A stretch of DNA of 64,000 nt. Origin: M55B167 sp964406095. Its GTDB lineage: Bacteria > Verrucomicrobiota > Kiritimatiellia > RFP12 > UBA1067. The stretch is taken from contig CAYOQJ010000068.1 in the NCBI GenBank assembly GCA_964406095.1, forward strand, positions 1 to 64,000. Reading direction: 5' to 3'. Below are positions 44,591 to 54,666 of the stretch, in pieces. The position numbers were made by a program, and so were the translations under genes. Each line of letters opens with the position of its first letter. Within the stretch, counting starts at the first letter, position 1. The notes beneath the pieces are model-generated. The model saw only the letters and a program-made list of their open reading frames with translations. It was not told the origin of the DNA and made no database searches.

Positions 44591-45607
44591 ATGAGAATGG
44601 GTAGGATAAAACTAGAGGGAGCGGCGACATATCACGTTATGAGTCGAGTGATAGAACACAGGTTCATTTTTGGGGAGGTTGAGAAGAGCTATTTGCATGA
44701 TTTGATGCGGAGACTTGAAAGTTTTAGCGGTTGTGAGGTAATGACTTACGCATTCATGGATAATCATTTTCACATTCTTTTGCATGTACCGGAAAAGCGG
44801 GAGGTCTCTGATGGTGAGGTGAAGCGGAGGGCGAAGATACTCTATGGCACGAAGAAATACACGATAATGCTGGGAAACTGGGAGAAGTGGACGGATAGAG
44901 GGTGCGAGGATAAGGTCAAGGCGCAGTTCGACGGCTTTCGCGCACGGATGTATGATGTGTCGGAGTTCATGAAGACGTTTAAACAGCGTTTTTCAATATA
45001 TTACAATGCGCATCATGATCGTCGTGGTGCGGGGCCTCTGTGGCATGACAGGTTCAAGAGCGTTATTGTGGAGGAAAGTGAGAATGCTCAAGTGACCGTG
45101 GGGGCGTACATAGATTTGAATCCGGTTCGTGCGGGTGCTGTTAGCGATCCTAAGGATTACCGCTGGTCGGGCTACGGTGAAGCGGTCGGACGAGGCGGGC
45201 GATCACTGAATGGAATATGCAAGTTGTTTTGCGGCATGCATTTAAATAAGAACAAGGTACTGGCACAATATCGCAAAATGTTATACTATGAGGGGGTGAG
45301 AAAGCTCAATGAGTTCACGGGAGCGGTGTCGAAACCGGGCTTTGCGCGGGCAGTAACGGACAAGGTACTGGATGAGGGCGGCGATTTGTCCGTTACGCAG
45401 CTTCTACACTGCCGCGTGAGGTACCTGACTGACGGAATTGTGATAGGAGGAAAAGAGTTTGTGGACAGGATGCTCTATGAACACAGTCAATTCAGTTCGC
45501 TACGTCGCAAACGCGGCGCCAGGGAGATGGAGGGTGGTGGGTGCTGTTGGAAGGGACTGTGTGTGGCGAGTGAGCTGCGTTCTGAAGCTATCTGCGGCCG
45601 CAGTTGA
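44591..45607 (+). CDS. REP-associated tyrosine transposase (RAYT, Y1 family)
   Basis: This 338-residue protein has the Y1/HUH fold of IS200-like and RAYT enzymes. It has an N-terminal GAATYHVMSRVI, the H-x-H metal motif in DNHFHILLHVP, and the catalytic Tyr in GAYIDLNPVRAG. LWHDRFKS matches the RAYT family. Such enzymes nick single-stranded DNA at palindromic repeats. The ATG has GGGAGG seven bases upstream. The C-terminal part is Gly/Cys-rich. It stands alone between unrelated genes and codon choice looks distinct (many GGA, AGG, GAG), consistent with recent acquisition. I found no clear flanking REP palindromes. Confidence 0.88.
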   Translation: MRMGRIKLEGAATYHVMSRVIEHRFIFGEVEKSYLHDLMRRLESFSGCEVMTYAFMDNHFHILLHVPEKREVSDGEVKRRAKILYGTKKYTIMLGNWEKWTDRGCEDKVKAQFDGFRARMYDVSEFMKTFKQRFSIYYNAHHDRRGAGPLWHDRFKSVIVEESENAQVTVGAYIDLNPVRAGAVSDPKDYRWSGYGEAVGRGGRSLNGICKLFCGMHLNKNKVLAQYRKMLYYEGVRKLNEFTGAVSKPGFARAVTDKVLDEGGDLSVTQLLHCRVRYLTDGIVIGGKEFVDRMLYEHSQFSSLRRKRGAREMEGGGCCWKGLCVASELRSEAICGRS

Positions 45608-45780
45608 ATCTGGGTTGGGGCTCACAGTCTTGAAAGTTACGGCAGTGTTATTTCGCGGGGCCGGACTTTGGTTTGGAGTGAAGGATGTTGTTTGTTTTTA
45701 TTTGTTTTGTGGTTTAATCATTATCACACAGAGGTTAAGAATTTCAGATCAGCTCAAGGGTGTAATTAAGCTTCTGAGAG

Positions 45781-46899
45781 TCATGACATTACTGGCAATA
45801 TTACGGAGAAGGTGGATCCTCTGCCTGGTTCGGAATTCAGTTGTATTTCGCCGCTGTGTTCGGTCAGAATGGTACGGGCGATGCTTAATCCCAATCCGGT
45901 GCCTTTGCCACGCGGTTTGGTGGTTTGAAACGCTTTGAAAATCTTTTTCTGTTGATCCGGGGCGATACCCTCACCGGTATCAATTACATCACAGTGCCAG
46001 CAAGGTTGATTGTGCTTGATCTCTCTTGTTATTGAAATATTCAAGTGGCGGCATTTACAGGTGGCCATGGCGTCGCAGGCATTCGCAAAGAGGTTGAGAA
46101 AGACTTGTTCGATCTGATTGCGATCGCCTCTGATCCAATGGCGGCCTTTAATAACTGGGCAGCACACTTCGATCTTATTTTTTCGAATACGGTATGCCAG
46201 AATGCAAAGTGCGTCATTGATGGGGTCAAACAGGTCAACCTTAATATGACTCTCTTTGACACCGCGCATGAAGTCACGCAATCTTGTGGTAAGATGTTCC
46301 ATTGTTTCGGTAGATTCGCGGATGGTGTCGCAGGCTGTCAAAATCTGGTCGTTGAGTTCAGTCCGATTTATTTCCGTATTTCGGAAAAGTTGTTCCAGCA
46401 ATGTGTTGGCCAGCATGACTGCTGAGAGGGGGTTGTTGAGATCATGTACCACACCTGCTGCCAGCTCGCCGACTGCCGCCAGACGTCCGGCGTGAATAAG
46501 GCTCTCCTGTATTTCCTTTAGTTTACGCAAATCGCGTGATATCGTAAAAGTTTGCAAGAAGTCACCTTGGGTGTCGCGAATCGCCAGTGTACGCAATTCG
46601 ACCGGGATACGGGTGCCGTCTTTAGTGACAAAAAGGCTTTCAACGCTCTTTTCACCGGTACGCTTGATTTCTTTGAAACCTTGTTGAACGGCTTCCCACA
46701 CCTCTGCGGCATAGAGTCGGCTTATGTTCATACCTGCAAGCTCTTCGTTGGTATAGCCCAGCATTTCATTTGCCTTATGATTGAAAAATATTATATTGCC
46801 CTGTTCATCCACTGAGTGAATCATATCCGGAAAATTATCCAGCAGCATACTGAAAAGGGTTGTTGAGCCAGTTGCTATGTTATTATTACTTAAAAACAT
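45781..46899 (-). CDS. PAS-domain soluble histidine kinase
   Basis: This 372-residue kinase has a PAS sensor at about 15-125 (DMIHSVDEQGNIIFFN and GYTNEELAGM), a His box in VVHDLNNPLSAVM and an HATPase domain with N box NLFANACDAM, DTGEGI and GTGLGLSIA. No membrane helix is seen. The ATG at 46899 has AAGGAGG five bases upstream, a near-perfect site; the frame is open to 46977. It lies 95 bases below the 2312-residue protein on the same strand. No partner response regulator is adjacent. Confidence 0.9.
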   Translation of the reverse strand: MFLSNNNIATGSTTLFSMLLDNFPDMIHSVDEQGNIIFFNHKANEMLGYTNEELAGMNISRLYAAEVWEAVQQGFKEIKRTGEKSVESLFVTKDGTRIPVELRTLAIRDTQGDFLQTFTISRDLRKLKEIQESLIHAGRLAAVGELAAGVVHDLNNPLSAVMLANTLLEQLFRNTEINRTELNDQILTACDTIRESTETMEHLTTRLRDFMRGVKESHIKVDLFDPINDALCILAYRIRKNKIEVCCPVIKGRHWIRGDRNQIEQVFLNLFANACDAMATCKCRHLNISITREIKHNQPCWHCDVIDTGEGIAPDQQKKIFKAFQTTKPRGKGTGLGLSIARTILTEHSGEIQLNSEPGRGSTFSVILPVMS

Positions 46900-46994
46900 A
46901 AATTCCTCCTTTGTAAAACGTTGTTTATCCGACGGGTTGCAGGCAAAATTCGTCGGGCGATTATGAGACTTTTTCATTAAGGCAATACCCGATG

Positions 46995-49900
46995 TTACGG
47001 TGTTACAAGTCGCACACGATAAAACCGACTTTTGTAAGTGGGGGCATTGGTGTCACACCACTCCATGCTGGTTTGGTTGTAAAGTGCTTCCCAGGGTCCG
47101 TTAGTGGTTATTACGGCGTTTTCAACCAGTGAGGTGACGGCTATGATCTGATAACTTCGTCCGTCGACGGTGTTCCAGCGCATAGTGGCCTGTGTGGTGT
47201 TAGTCGGCCCTGAAACGAACCTCAAAAAATCAAGTGTATTAGTGGGATTGGTGCCGCAGAGGTATTCGTGCAGATTGTTCACTCCGTCGGAATCGCTGTC
47301 GGCTGTTTTCGACATACCTCCCGGAAAATAAAGGTCTTCCCATGTATCCGCTACCGAATTGCTATTGGTATCTATTGGGTTGAGATAAATGGTATCAAGG
47401 TCAACTTCAGCTCCGATTATCCGGTTGCTGACTGCACCAGGCAGGAAGTATGGCTCATAGCCGGCGAGAGTGAGTTCCATGTCCCAGTTACATGCGCCGA
47501 GGATAATATCGGATGGCAGAAGTCCGTCCACTCCGCTCAGCCAGTTGGTGCTGTAATTGGTCAGTATCACATTGCCGGTCACTACGGTACCGGTTAGTGA
47601 ACCGCTGGTTGCGGTGAAGGATATCTGTGCGTTTTTCAGGAAGGCGTGTGTCCACGCGTCGCGCACAACGCCGGAGCTGATCCTGAGGGTTGAAAGCATT
47701 TCAAATCCGGCCATGCGCCAGCCGCCGTCAATTTCGACTAGTCGGGGATTGGCGTAGTAAAAATTGGTCAGGCTTGTTACCTGATCGGGGAGAAGAGGGT
47801 CCTCGCGTGCAATAAAGTCATCTGGTTCAGGCACGCTGACCAGATAGGTGCCGTTGGTGAGACCGGAAAATACCACACTTTTTGAGCCATTGAACTGCAT
47901 TGTTCCTGTGCCTTCGACGGTGACTGTGGTACCTGTTGGCAGTGCATTGGTGTGAACATCATCGACACCGAGAACAATCAGCGAGCCGAGGCCGTCGGCG
48001 GCCGGAATTTCGATACTGAGTTCGTAGGTGCCGATTGGGTTATTGGTTGATGCTGTGTAGAGAGTCACGCATGTCAGGTACCAGCCGGATACGGGGAAGT
48101 CGATGCCGGTATATTCGCCGTAATCCGATCCCTCTTCATCCACATGATCAATCAGTTGGAGTTTCCCGTCGGGAAGCTCGCGATAGATGTCGAGTACAGT
48201 ATCCAGATCATCACTGAAGTGATAGGTTTCAAAATCATAAATGAAGTTTGTGACGAGGTAGACACGAGTCCAGTCGGTGTCGCTGACGGAGTGGAAGTTA
48301 CGTTGTTGTGCGCTGCCGTGATAGAGTGCGGCTGTTTGCGGTGTGTCATCCGGTTCACAGGCATCGGGCAGGATAATTTCAGTTTGCACAGGTTCACTTA
48401 GCGAGCCTATGTCATCCTGCGCGTAGAATGTGAGTATATGGGTGCCTGGCAGCCGAAATGCGGTGCTTTGTGCCTCGTAGCGTTCGGTGATTGCGTTCCG
48501 AGTCAGCGTTATGGTGTTGAGAGTATTGGTGGCACATCCGCCTGGTTGTGTTACTACACACCAGACATTTGAGATTGTGTTCATACTGGCAATGCCTGAT
48601 GCCCAGATTGTGATTGGTGCTCCGGGAGCAGGCAAAGTGCTTATGGGCATAACTGCGCCGATTTCAGGGGAGTCAGCGCCGGTGACAAAGGCGGAGCCGA
48701 GCGTGGTTGCGTTGGCCAGCACGCCGTCGACATTCTTCTCATTGGCTGTGCCGTTGTTGTTATCGTCAATTTGCGCTCTTTGTCTGATGCCTCCGCTGAC
48801 GCGCCGGATGGTTCGCCGGGCATCGGTATAGGCGTACCCCAGAGTTTTACCTGCGATGATACCGGCCAGCAGATATTGCGAAAAACTGACTGTGCCTCCA
48901 TTGGAAAGCAGTGCTTCGCGTCCTGGTTGGGTGGAAGCTATGACAATGCGTGATGCCTCCGGGTTGATGGCGGTTTGGCTGGAAGCCAGTGACGGAAGAT
49001 AGGTGCCTGCTCCTGAGAAATCGAGTATAACGTTTATTGGAACGGGGTTGGCTTCCTGATAAGCGTCAAGCCAGGTGGCGAGTTGATTGGTGTTCAGGCA
49101 CTCGGACTCGTTCAGTCTGAAGGTGTTATTGACGCTCTCTCCTATCAGATAGAGGGTCAGTTGGTCAGTAGTGTTGGTTGTTGCCCAGGCAAGAGCTTCC
49201 TGAATGGCGGCAATACCTGGTGCGGCGCATACGTCGCTGTAGCCATCGTCGTCCAAGTCCTGCCCGGTGTTGGGCGAAATAATACGGATATGATCGGAGG
49301 CAAACAGACGCAGGCGAAAGGTAGTGTAGGCCAGTTGGGTGAGATAGTCAACTGCGTTTTGATTCGATGAGTTTACGGTATCACCTGCAACGAAGATGAC
49401 GCGGTCATCATAGCCGACCTGTGAGACATAGGACTCTCTTGGAGCTGAAATATTCCCGGCTTCATCCTGGGCGTAGAATTGAATTTTGTAGGTGCCTGCC
49501 GCAGTGAAGCCGTCATAGATGATTTCGTAGTGGCCGTTATTGCTGTCATAGTTCAGGTCGAGTTGCGGCAGATCTGTGACTGGATTGTCGGGGTTGGGAT
49601 CATGATTTGGAGGGATTACCAGGCACCAGGCCTTTGAGAGAGGGTGGAGTGCCGTGACACTGCCGATCCAGAGCGTCGCTGTTGTTTCATCAGTGAGAAC
49701 CTGATTGCCGCAGATCTCACCGATTTGCGGGAGATTTGCATTGAATGTCGAGCTTGGTCCCACATAGGTTCCGCTAGCGACGCTGTAGTCGTTGGTGGTA
49801 TAGCAGCCGTCTTTATTGTCGTCTAGTTGTGCAGACTGGTAGGTGGACATGGCACTTTGGGCAAGAGAGAAGGATTGCATCACGTCGTGACCCAGCAGAA

Positions 49901-52900
49901 CACCGGAAAAAAAAGCGCTGGAGAAGCTGACCAGACCGCCTGCGACAAAATAACTGGGTTGTGCATTGTTACAAGCCGCGATGACAATGCGCTCAGCCGT
50001 GCCGGAATAGGTCAGCTCGCTCAAAAAACTACCTGCATAGCAGAAATCCAACAGTACTGTGACCTTCATGTTGCCGCTTTCTTGTAGAGAGTCAAGCCAT
50101 GAGTCAAGTTGTGCTGCCGTAAGAATCTCATTTTGATTGAGCCGGAAGTAGCCGCAGCCCGAAGAGTTGCCGCCGTGATCCACCAAGTAGATAAATATCT
50201 GATTGGCTCCTGCCAGTTCGTTAGTGACAGCTGCGGCGGTTTCCTGCAAGTCGGATGCGGCATCGATATCGTCAAGCATACCATTTCCGTCCACATCCTG
50301 ATTTGGAACAGGATTGAGATATATGATATTTTCTTTTGAAAAACCGCGGCAGCGCAGAGTTGTGTAGGCGTTATCGGCCAGATAGTCGGTTGTTGGCCAG
50401 AGTGTGTCATCCTCCGATTTTCTGCCGGCCACGATCATTGCCTTGCCGGCCTTGGCAAGGAGTTGTGTACTGACAACGTCGATGCGTGAGCGTCCGAGTC
50501 GGTTATCACTGTGCCAGGCTTCCACAACATCGGTTTGTCCGGTTATGCCACCCGCAGTGTAGACCACTTCTGATTCCTCATAAGGAACAATGTCTGCTCC
50601 GCTACGATTGTGAACGAATGCCCACTGCCACCCGGATGTAGTCGAGGTCGTTGCGGTTGGAGCGACAATTGACTCATTTGCAACGGAAGCATCAATGTTT
50701 TTCAGAGTCACACTGGCTGTGGTGCTAATTGTGCGATGTGCTGGTGAAATCAGCAGAGCAGGTTGAAGAATTGTTGTGGCGTGTGGAACTGCGGATTTAA
50801 AATTCAGGTTTACATTGATCAGAAATTCGTCAGTGCTGGAAACAACTCCATCGCAATTGATATCGCCGCGGTTATAGCCTGCAAGGCCGCACTGTGACTG
50901 ACTTATCAGAAGGTCAACACTGCGAATTTCACCATCACCGTCGCTATCGGCGCAGCGAAGCGCGCAGAAGGTGTTTTGCTGGCCGTTGACGATTATGCAG
51001 GTGTTTTCGCCGCCGAAGTAGGCTTCGGAGGAAACGGTGAAATCATAAACAAGCGAATCTCCTGCAAGAGTGATAGGTTCGGCAGACATGGCTGCCAGAT
51101 GATTGCGGTGTTTGACCACGACATAGCAGGCACTCTGTGCAGGAAGGTCAACTGCAAGTTCGGGATTTCCGTCATCATCGACGACCCACCCGTCGCATCG
51201 CAGAAAGGCGCTGCGTGAATACAGTGCCGCACCATTTGTCATACCCCGGAATTCGAGCAACACCCAGTCGGTGATATTATCGGGAATATTCGCAGCTCTG
51301 CGCCGATCGGCGGCATAGGGCGAGATTTGTGGTAGCAGAAGATTGTCAGTCAGGGCGCGACTCATTTGATTGGAGTTAGCTGGCAATGCTCCGCTCAGAA
51401 ACAGTCTGACGGATAAACTCACATTAACCTCATAGGCACCGATGTCGCTGGATGTGCCGTTGATGCGCGGTTGTCCGCCACGGTCGGAGGCTTTGAACAT
51501 CCAGAAGCTGTTGATTCCGGCGTCGACGCAAGGAGAATCAGGGGGCACGCGAAAGTTTTTGCTTTCCGGCTCTATGAAAGAGGTGGCGAAGGAGATAGAG
51601 TGCTGATCCTGAGTGTTGGCCGTCTGCCACTCTGGCAGGGATGTGAAATATTGGCGGGTGCCGGAGGTTGACTGCCATGCACCGATTGCCGCATCGTTAT
51701 CGGCGTATAGATTGTTAAAGTCGGAGTAGTGCAGTGTACCGGGTATAACCACCAGGCAGGCGTTTTCCGGTCGGGTGGTATGAATCAGATTATTTTTCAG
51801 CAGATTTGCCAGAGTTCCTCTGCGATTATTATTTAATAAGTGGATGCCGTCACCACCGCAGACAATGGTGTTGTTTTCAATAATGAACACTGTCCGGTTG
51901 CCGACAAAATCCATGTTGCCCCTGAGTTCCAGTCCCGTTCCGTTGCCGGCGATTACATTCTGTAAAATTCGGTACTGTCCGTCGGCAGTTTCGGAGTGTG
52001 GTTCAATCCGGATGGCGGCCACCGAGTTGTTCAGACAACTGTTACCGGTCAAGGTTACATTCCGGGCGGAGGAGGCGTCAATCGCAATACCGATATCGCC
52101 ATCAACGCAGGTTAGATTCTCGATTTTAAGATGGTCGGCGAAAACTTGAATGCACGCGTTTGTTTTTTCTTCTCCGTCGGGCATGCGTGAAAGGATGCTT
52201 TTTTCACCGACACCCCGAATAATGATTGGATTGTTGGCGGCACCTTTATGGGCTGGGCCTATGACGGTGTCGCTGTTTTGGAGATAAAATCCCTGATCCA
52301 GATAAATGGTGTCGCCTGCTTCAAGCGTGTAACGTGCCAGCACCTCGTCAAGCGAAGGCAGGGGCTGGTCTGGTGCGGTTCCTGTGTTGAGTGTCGCGCC
52401 GGGCGCGGTGCAGTATTGATCGCCCTCTGTGGAATCGTCGTTAACATAATAGTTTTGGAGTGTTCTCTGAACGTAAAACAGGCTTGTGGTGGCATCAGAA
52501 ACCGTGGTGTCACGGTTACAGATCACTCGCAGTTTCAAAATGCCTGCGTTGAGCAGTGGTGCGGGTATCTTCCAGTTGAAGGTTCCTGAAGCTGGTAGAG
52601 TGTTGGTATTGTTGATGTCAAACCACTGATTGTTGGCGGTAGCAGCTTGCAGACGGACGCTGTCATCAGCCAGCCAACCTTGTCCAGACGAGTGCCAGGC
52701 AATGGCAATATCATTGCTATAGGTATTGCCGCCGCAAGGGGCCAGCAGCAGAAGTGAACGCACAGGGCTACTGCGTGATGCCTGCTCTGTACTACCGTAG
52801 GCACCCATGTTTATAATTCCGCCGTTAGCCATAGGTTCTCTGTCGAGAGGCATGGCCGGGTCACCGGCATCAACACAGGGGCTGGTGGCAAAGTCAGAAA

Positions 52901-53933
52901 CCCAGCTTCCGTTCCGCCATGAACCGCCCTGACTGCGCAGGTGGTAATTGTGCAGGCGTTGAGCGATGAAAAGTGGATTGCGGTTGAAGCTGTTGAGGTC
53001 GAGTCCACTGATTGCTTGCCACTGTGACAGTGTCAGATTGATTGAATAAGTGGGGGTACTGAGATCAACCACCGCAATGGCACCGCCGTGTGCATAGAAA
53101 TTATTGAAATTTGAGTTTTGCGGAATATTCAGGTTTGCGAGAGAGAGGCAGGCGGACTCATCTTTGGCTGAGATTATATTGTTGATCAGCATGGTCATGC
53201 CGGGGTGTCCGCCGCAGGCGATGCCGGTTCCCCGGGAAATCGCGATGGTGTTATTGACAACATTGAAAGCGGCGCGTTTAAATCCGATACCGGCTTGTAA
53301 GCTCATTCCGCTGCCGCTGCAGATGTTGTTATGGATTGAGTATGTGTCGAAGCCTTCGTCAAGGGGATCAGCCAGTACTTCGATACTTAGCGATGATTGT
53401 TCGATAAATCTGTTTTTTTCAATCCGGGCGTTACGGCAGCTTTGCGGATTGATTGTAACTGCGGTGGTTCCTCCGTAAATTTGAAAACCCTCCACATGGG
53501 TGAAGTCCTGATTTATAAAGAGAGCTGGATCGGTGGACGCATTCTGGCAGAAGAGGATGCTGCGGCGGTTTGCGCCGATCAGTTTGAACCATTGAGTTTC
53601 TGGTGCACCGGGTGGCGGACCGGTATCCGGTAATTCCAGGGTGTTGTTCAGCGAGTATTCACCGCTGTCGACATAAACAGTGTCGCCGAATGAGGGGGCG
53701 TAGCGTATGATTACCGAGTGGATGTCCGGCAGCGGAGTCGCAGGTGTCAGGCCGTCATTATCTGGGTTGCCGGGGGCACTGCACCAGAGATCATTTGTGA
53801 TGGAGTCGTTGTTGACGAAGTAGGTGTTTTGTGCAATGCCAGTTACTACGACGCTCAGCCAGAGGTTGGCAACCAGAACAAGTGGCATCTGAACAGCGGT
53901 TGGGGGGGCAAGTGCGAGGATGTTTTTTCTCAT
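46995..53933 (-). CDS. Giant secreted protein: beta-helices, dockerin-like unit, two C13 peptidase-like domains, PPC domain
   Basis: This 2312-residue protein has a signal peptide (about 1-35). Two parallel beta-helix blocks (about 37-380 and 495-840) each open with a YFVNNDSI/YYVNDDST-type segment. Two EF-hand loops of dockerin type are at about 996-1040 (DSDGDGEIRSVD, DINCDGVVSSTD). Legumain-like domain 1 (about 1163-1365) has His1253 in VDHGGN and Cys1298 in DFCYAGSF. Domain 2 (about 1512-1710) is similar, but His is Glu1599 and Cys is Ser1640. A pre-peptidase C-terminal domain lies at about 1857-1975, and calcium-binding TSP3-like DSDSDGVNN is near 2212. It starts after AGGAGG and overlaps the TPR gene (ATGA). 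Confidence 0.88.
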   Translation of the reverse strand: MRKNILALAPPTAVQMPLVLVANLWLSVVVTGIAQNTYFVNNDSITNDLWCSAPGNPDNDGLTPATPLPDIHSVIIRYAPSFGDTVYVDSGEYSLNNTLELPDTGPPPGAPETQWFKLIGANRRSILFCQNASTDPALFINQDFTHVEGFQIYGGTTAVTINPQSCRNARIEKNRFIEQSSLSIEVLADPLDEGFDTYSIHNNICSGSGMSLQAGIGFKRAAFNVVNNTIAISRGTGIACGGHPGMTMLINNIISAKDESACLSLANLNIPQNSNFNNFYAHGGAIAVVDLSTPTYSINLTLSQWQAISGLDLNSFNRNPLFIAQRLHNYHLRSQGGSWRNGSWVSDFATSPCVDAGDPAMPLDREPMANGGIINMGAYGSTEQASRSSPVRSLLLLAPCGGNTYSNDIAIAWHSSGQGWLADDSVRLQAATANNQWFDINNTNTLPASGTFNWKIPAPLLNAGILKLRVICNRDTTVSDATTSLFYVQRTLQNYYVNDDSTEGDQYCTAPGATLNTGTAPDQPLPSLDEVLARYTLEAGDTIYLDQGFYLQNSDTVIGPAHKGAANNPIIIRGVGEKSILSRMPDGEEKTNACIQVFADHLKIENLTCVDGDIGIAIDASSARNVTLTGNSCLNNSVAAIRIEPHSETADGQYRILQNVIAGNGTGLELRGNMDFVGNRTVFIIENNTIVCGGDGIHLLNNNRRGTLANLLKNNLIHTTRPENACLVVIPGTLHYSDFNNLYADNDAAIGAWQSTSGTRQYFTSLPEWQTANTQDQHSISFATSFIEPESKNFRVPPDSPCVDAGINSFWMFKASDRGGQPRINGTSSDIGAYEVNVSLSVRLFLSGALPANSNQMSRALTDNLLLPQISPYAADRRRAANIPDNITDWVLLEFRGMTNGAALYSRSAFLRCDGWVVDDDGNPELAVDLPAQSACYVVVKHRNHLAAMSAEPITLAGDSLVYDFTVSSEAYFGGENTCIIVNGQQNTFCALRCADSDGDGEIRSVDLLISQSQCGLAGYNRGDINCDGVVSSTDEFLINVNLNFKSAVPHATTILQPALLISPAHRTISTTASVTLKNIDASVANESIVAPTATTSTTSGWQWAFVHNRSGADIVPYEESEVVYTAGGITGQTDVVEAWHSDNRLGRSRIDVVSTQLLAKAGKAMIVAGRKSEDDTLWPTTDYLADNAYTTLRCRGFSKENIIYLNPVPNQDVDGNGMLDDIDAASDLQETAAAVTNELAGANQIFIYLVDHGGNSSGCGYFRLNQNEILTAAQLDSWLDSLQESGNMKVTVLLDFCYAGSFLSELTYSGTAERIVIAACNNAQPSYFVAGGLVSFSSAFFSGVLLGHDVMQSFSLAQSAMSTYQSAQLDDNKDGCYTTNDYSVASGTYVGPSSTFNANLPQIGEICGNQVLTDETTATLWIGSVTALHPLSKAWCLVIPPNHDPNPDNPVTDLPQLDLNYDSNNGHYEIIYDGFTAAGTYKIQFYAQDEAGNISAPRESYVSQVGYDDRVIFVAGDTVNSSNQNAVDYLTQLAYTTFRLRLFASDHIRIISPNTGQDLDDDGYSDVCAAPGIAAIQEALAWATTNTTDQLTLYLIGESVNNTFRLNESECLNTNQLATWLDAYQEANPVPINVILDFSGAGTYLPSLASSQTAINPEASRIVIASTQPGREALLSNGGTVSFSQYLLAGIIAGKTLGYAYTDARRTIRRVSGGIRQRAQIDDNNNGTANEKNVDGVLANATTLGSAFVTGADSPEIGAVMPISTLPAPGAPITIWASGIASMNTISNVWCVVTQPGGCATNTLNTITLTRNAITERYEAQSTAFRLPGTHILTFYAQDDIGSLSEPVQTEIILPDACEPDDTPQTAALYHGSAQQRNFHSVSDTDWTRVYLVTNFIYDFETYHFSDDLDTVLDIYRELPDGKLQLIDHVDEEGSDYGEYTGIDFPVSGWYLTCVTLYTASTNNPIGTYELSIEIPAADGLGSLIVLGVDDVHTNALPTGTTVTVEGTGTMQFNGSKSVVFSGLTNGTYLVSVPEPDDFIAREDPLLPDQVTSLTNFYYANPRLVEIDGGWRMAGFEMLSTLRISSGVVRDAWTHAFLKNAQISFTATSGSLTGTVVTGNVILTNYSTNWLSGVDGLLPSDIILGACNWDMELTLAGYEPYFLPGAVSNRIIGAEVDLDTIYLNPIDTNSNSVADTWEDLYFPGGMSKTADSDSDGVNNLHEYLCGTNPTNTLDFLRFVSGPTNTTQATMRWNTVDGRSYQIIAVTSLVENAVITTNGPWEALYNQTSMEWCDTNAPTYKSRFYRVRLVTP

Positions 53934-54562
53934 GGCTGATCCTCCTGCTGACCAGTTTCGGCTTGTGGGTGTGCCGATATTTGTGTGGTTGTGATCTGTT
54001 TTTGCAGTGTCGCAATTCGCCGTTTACATCTCTGCCGGCGGTCGGCATGATTTGTGGTGAGTTGAGCCATAATCAGGGTTTTGATAGCTGAGCGCTTTTC
54101 ATTGAGGGCCTCCTGGGCTGAGGCGAGTTGCCAAAGCAGTGTGAAGCGTTGTTGTGAATCCGGTTTTTTTTGCAATGCTTGAGACAGAAGCAGCGCGGCA
54201 TCTCTGTGTTGTCCCAGTTGTGTATAAATCCCGGCCAGATAGGCAGCAGGTTGTGGATGGTTGTTGGCCACACGTCTTGCCCAAGCCAGCGTTTTTGCCG
54301 GTTGTTGCATTTTGCTGTAAAGGTTGACCAGTCGGGGGGCGAGAGTCACTTCAAACCCGATATCGCGTCGTAAAAGCTCTTCATAAGCCGCAGCCGCTAC
54401 GAAATTGCGTCCTTGGTTCTCGGCGGTTATCGCCTGCCGCATCAATGTTGCCGATGAGTCATCGGTGAATTTTTCCCTTGCCAAAACCCCGTTGCAGGCC
54501 CACAGCAGAATCAGAGTTCCACACAGTCGGGCTCTTTTCAATTTTATAAGTTTCAAAATCAT
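53930..54562 (-). CDS. Secreted TPR protein
   Basis: This 210-residue protein has a signal peptide ending near GVLA-R (about 28). Helical hairpins of TPR type follow at about 40-185 (AAAAYEELLRRDIG, YLAGIYTQLGQHRDAALLLSQAL, QLASAQEALNEKRSAIKTLIMA as separate units), and the tail is polar (TGQQEDQP). It is joined to the giant protein gene by an ATGA overlap, so the two are probably made in a fixed ratio. A role in holding or exporting the giant protein is inferred from the coupling. Confidence 0.75.
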   Translation of the reverse strand: MILKLIKLKRARLCGTLILLWACNGVLAREKFTDDSSATLMRQAITAENQGRNFVAAAAYEELLRRDIGFEVTLAPRLVNLYSKMQQPAKTLAWARRVANNHPQPAAYLAGIYTQLGQHRDAALLLSQALQKKPDSQQRFTLLWQLASAQEALNEKRSAIKTLIMAQLTTNHADRRQRCKRRIATLQKQITTTQISAHPQAETGQQEDQP

Positions 54563-54666
54563 GTTATTTTGATCCCATACGTGTATCTTTTAATGATGTA
54601 ATCTGTTTCCGGGCTCCGCTTGATTTGTACGCAGCGTGAGTTTGATGGGAGTGCAGCGGAGCGCTC

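Noticed and set aside
45459..45938. Plus-strand frame overlapping the RAYT end and the kinase end
   Set aside because: It runs through the ends of two better-supported genes and has no protein-like pattern.
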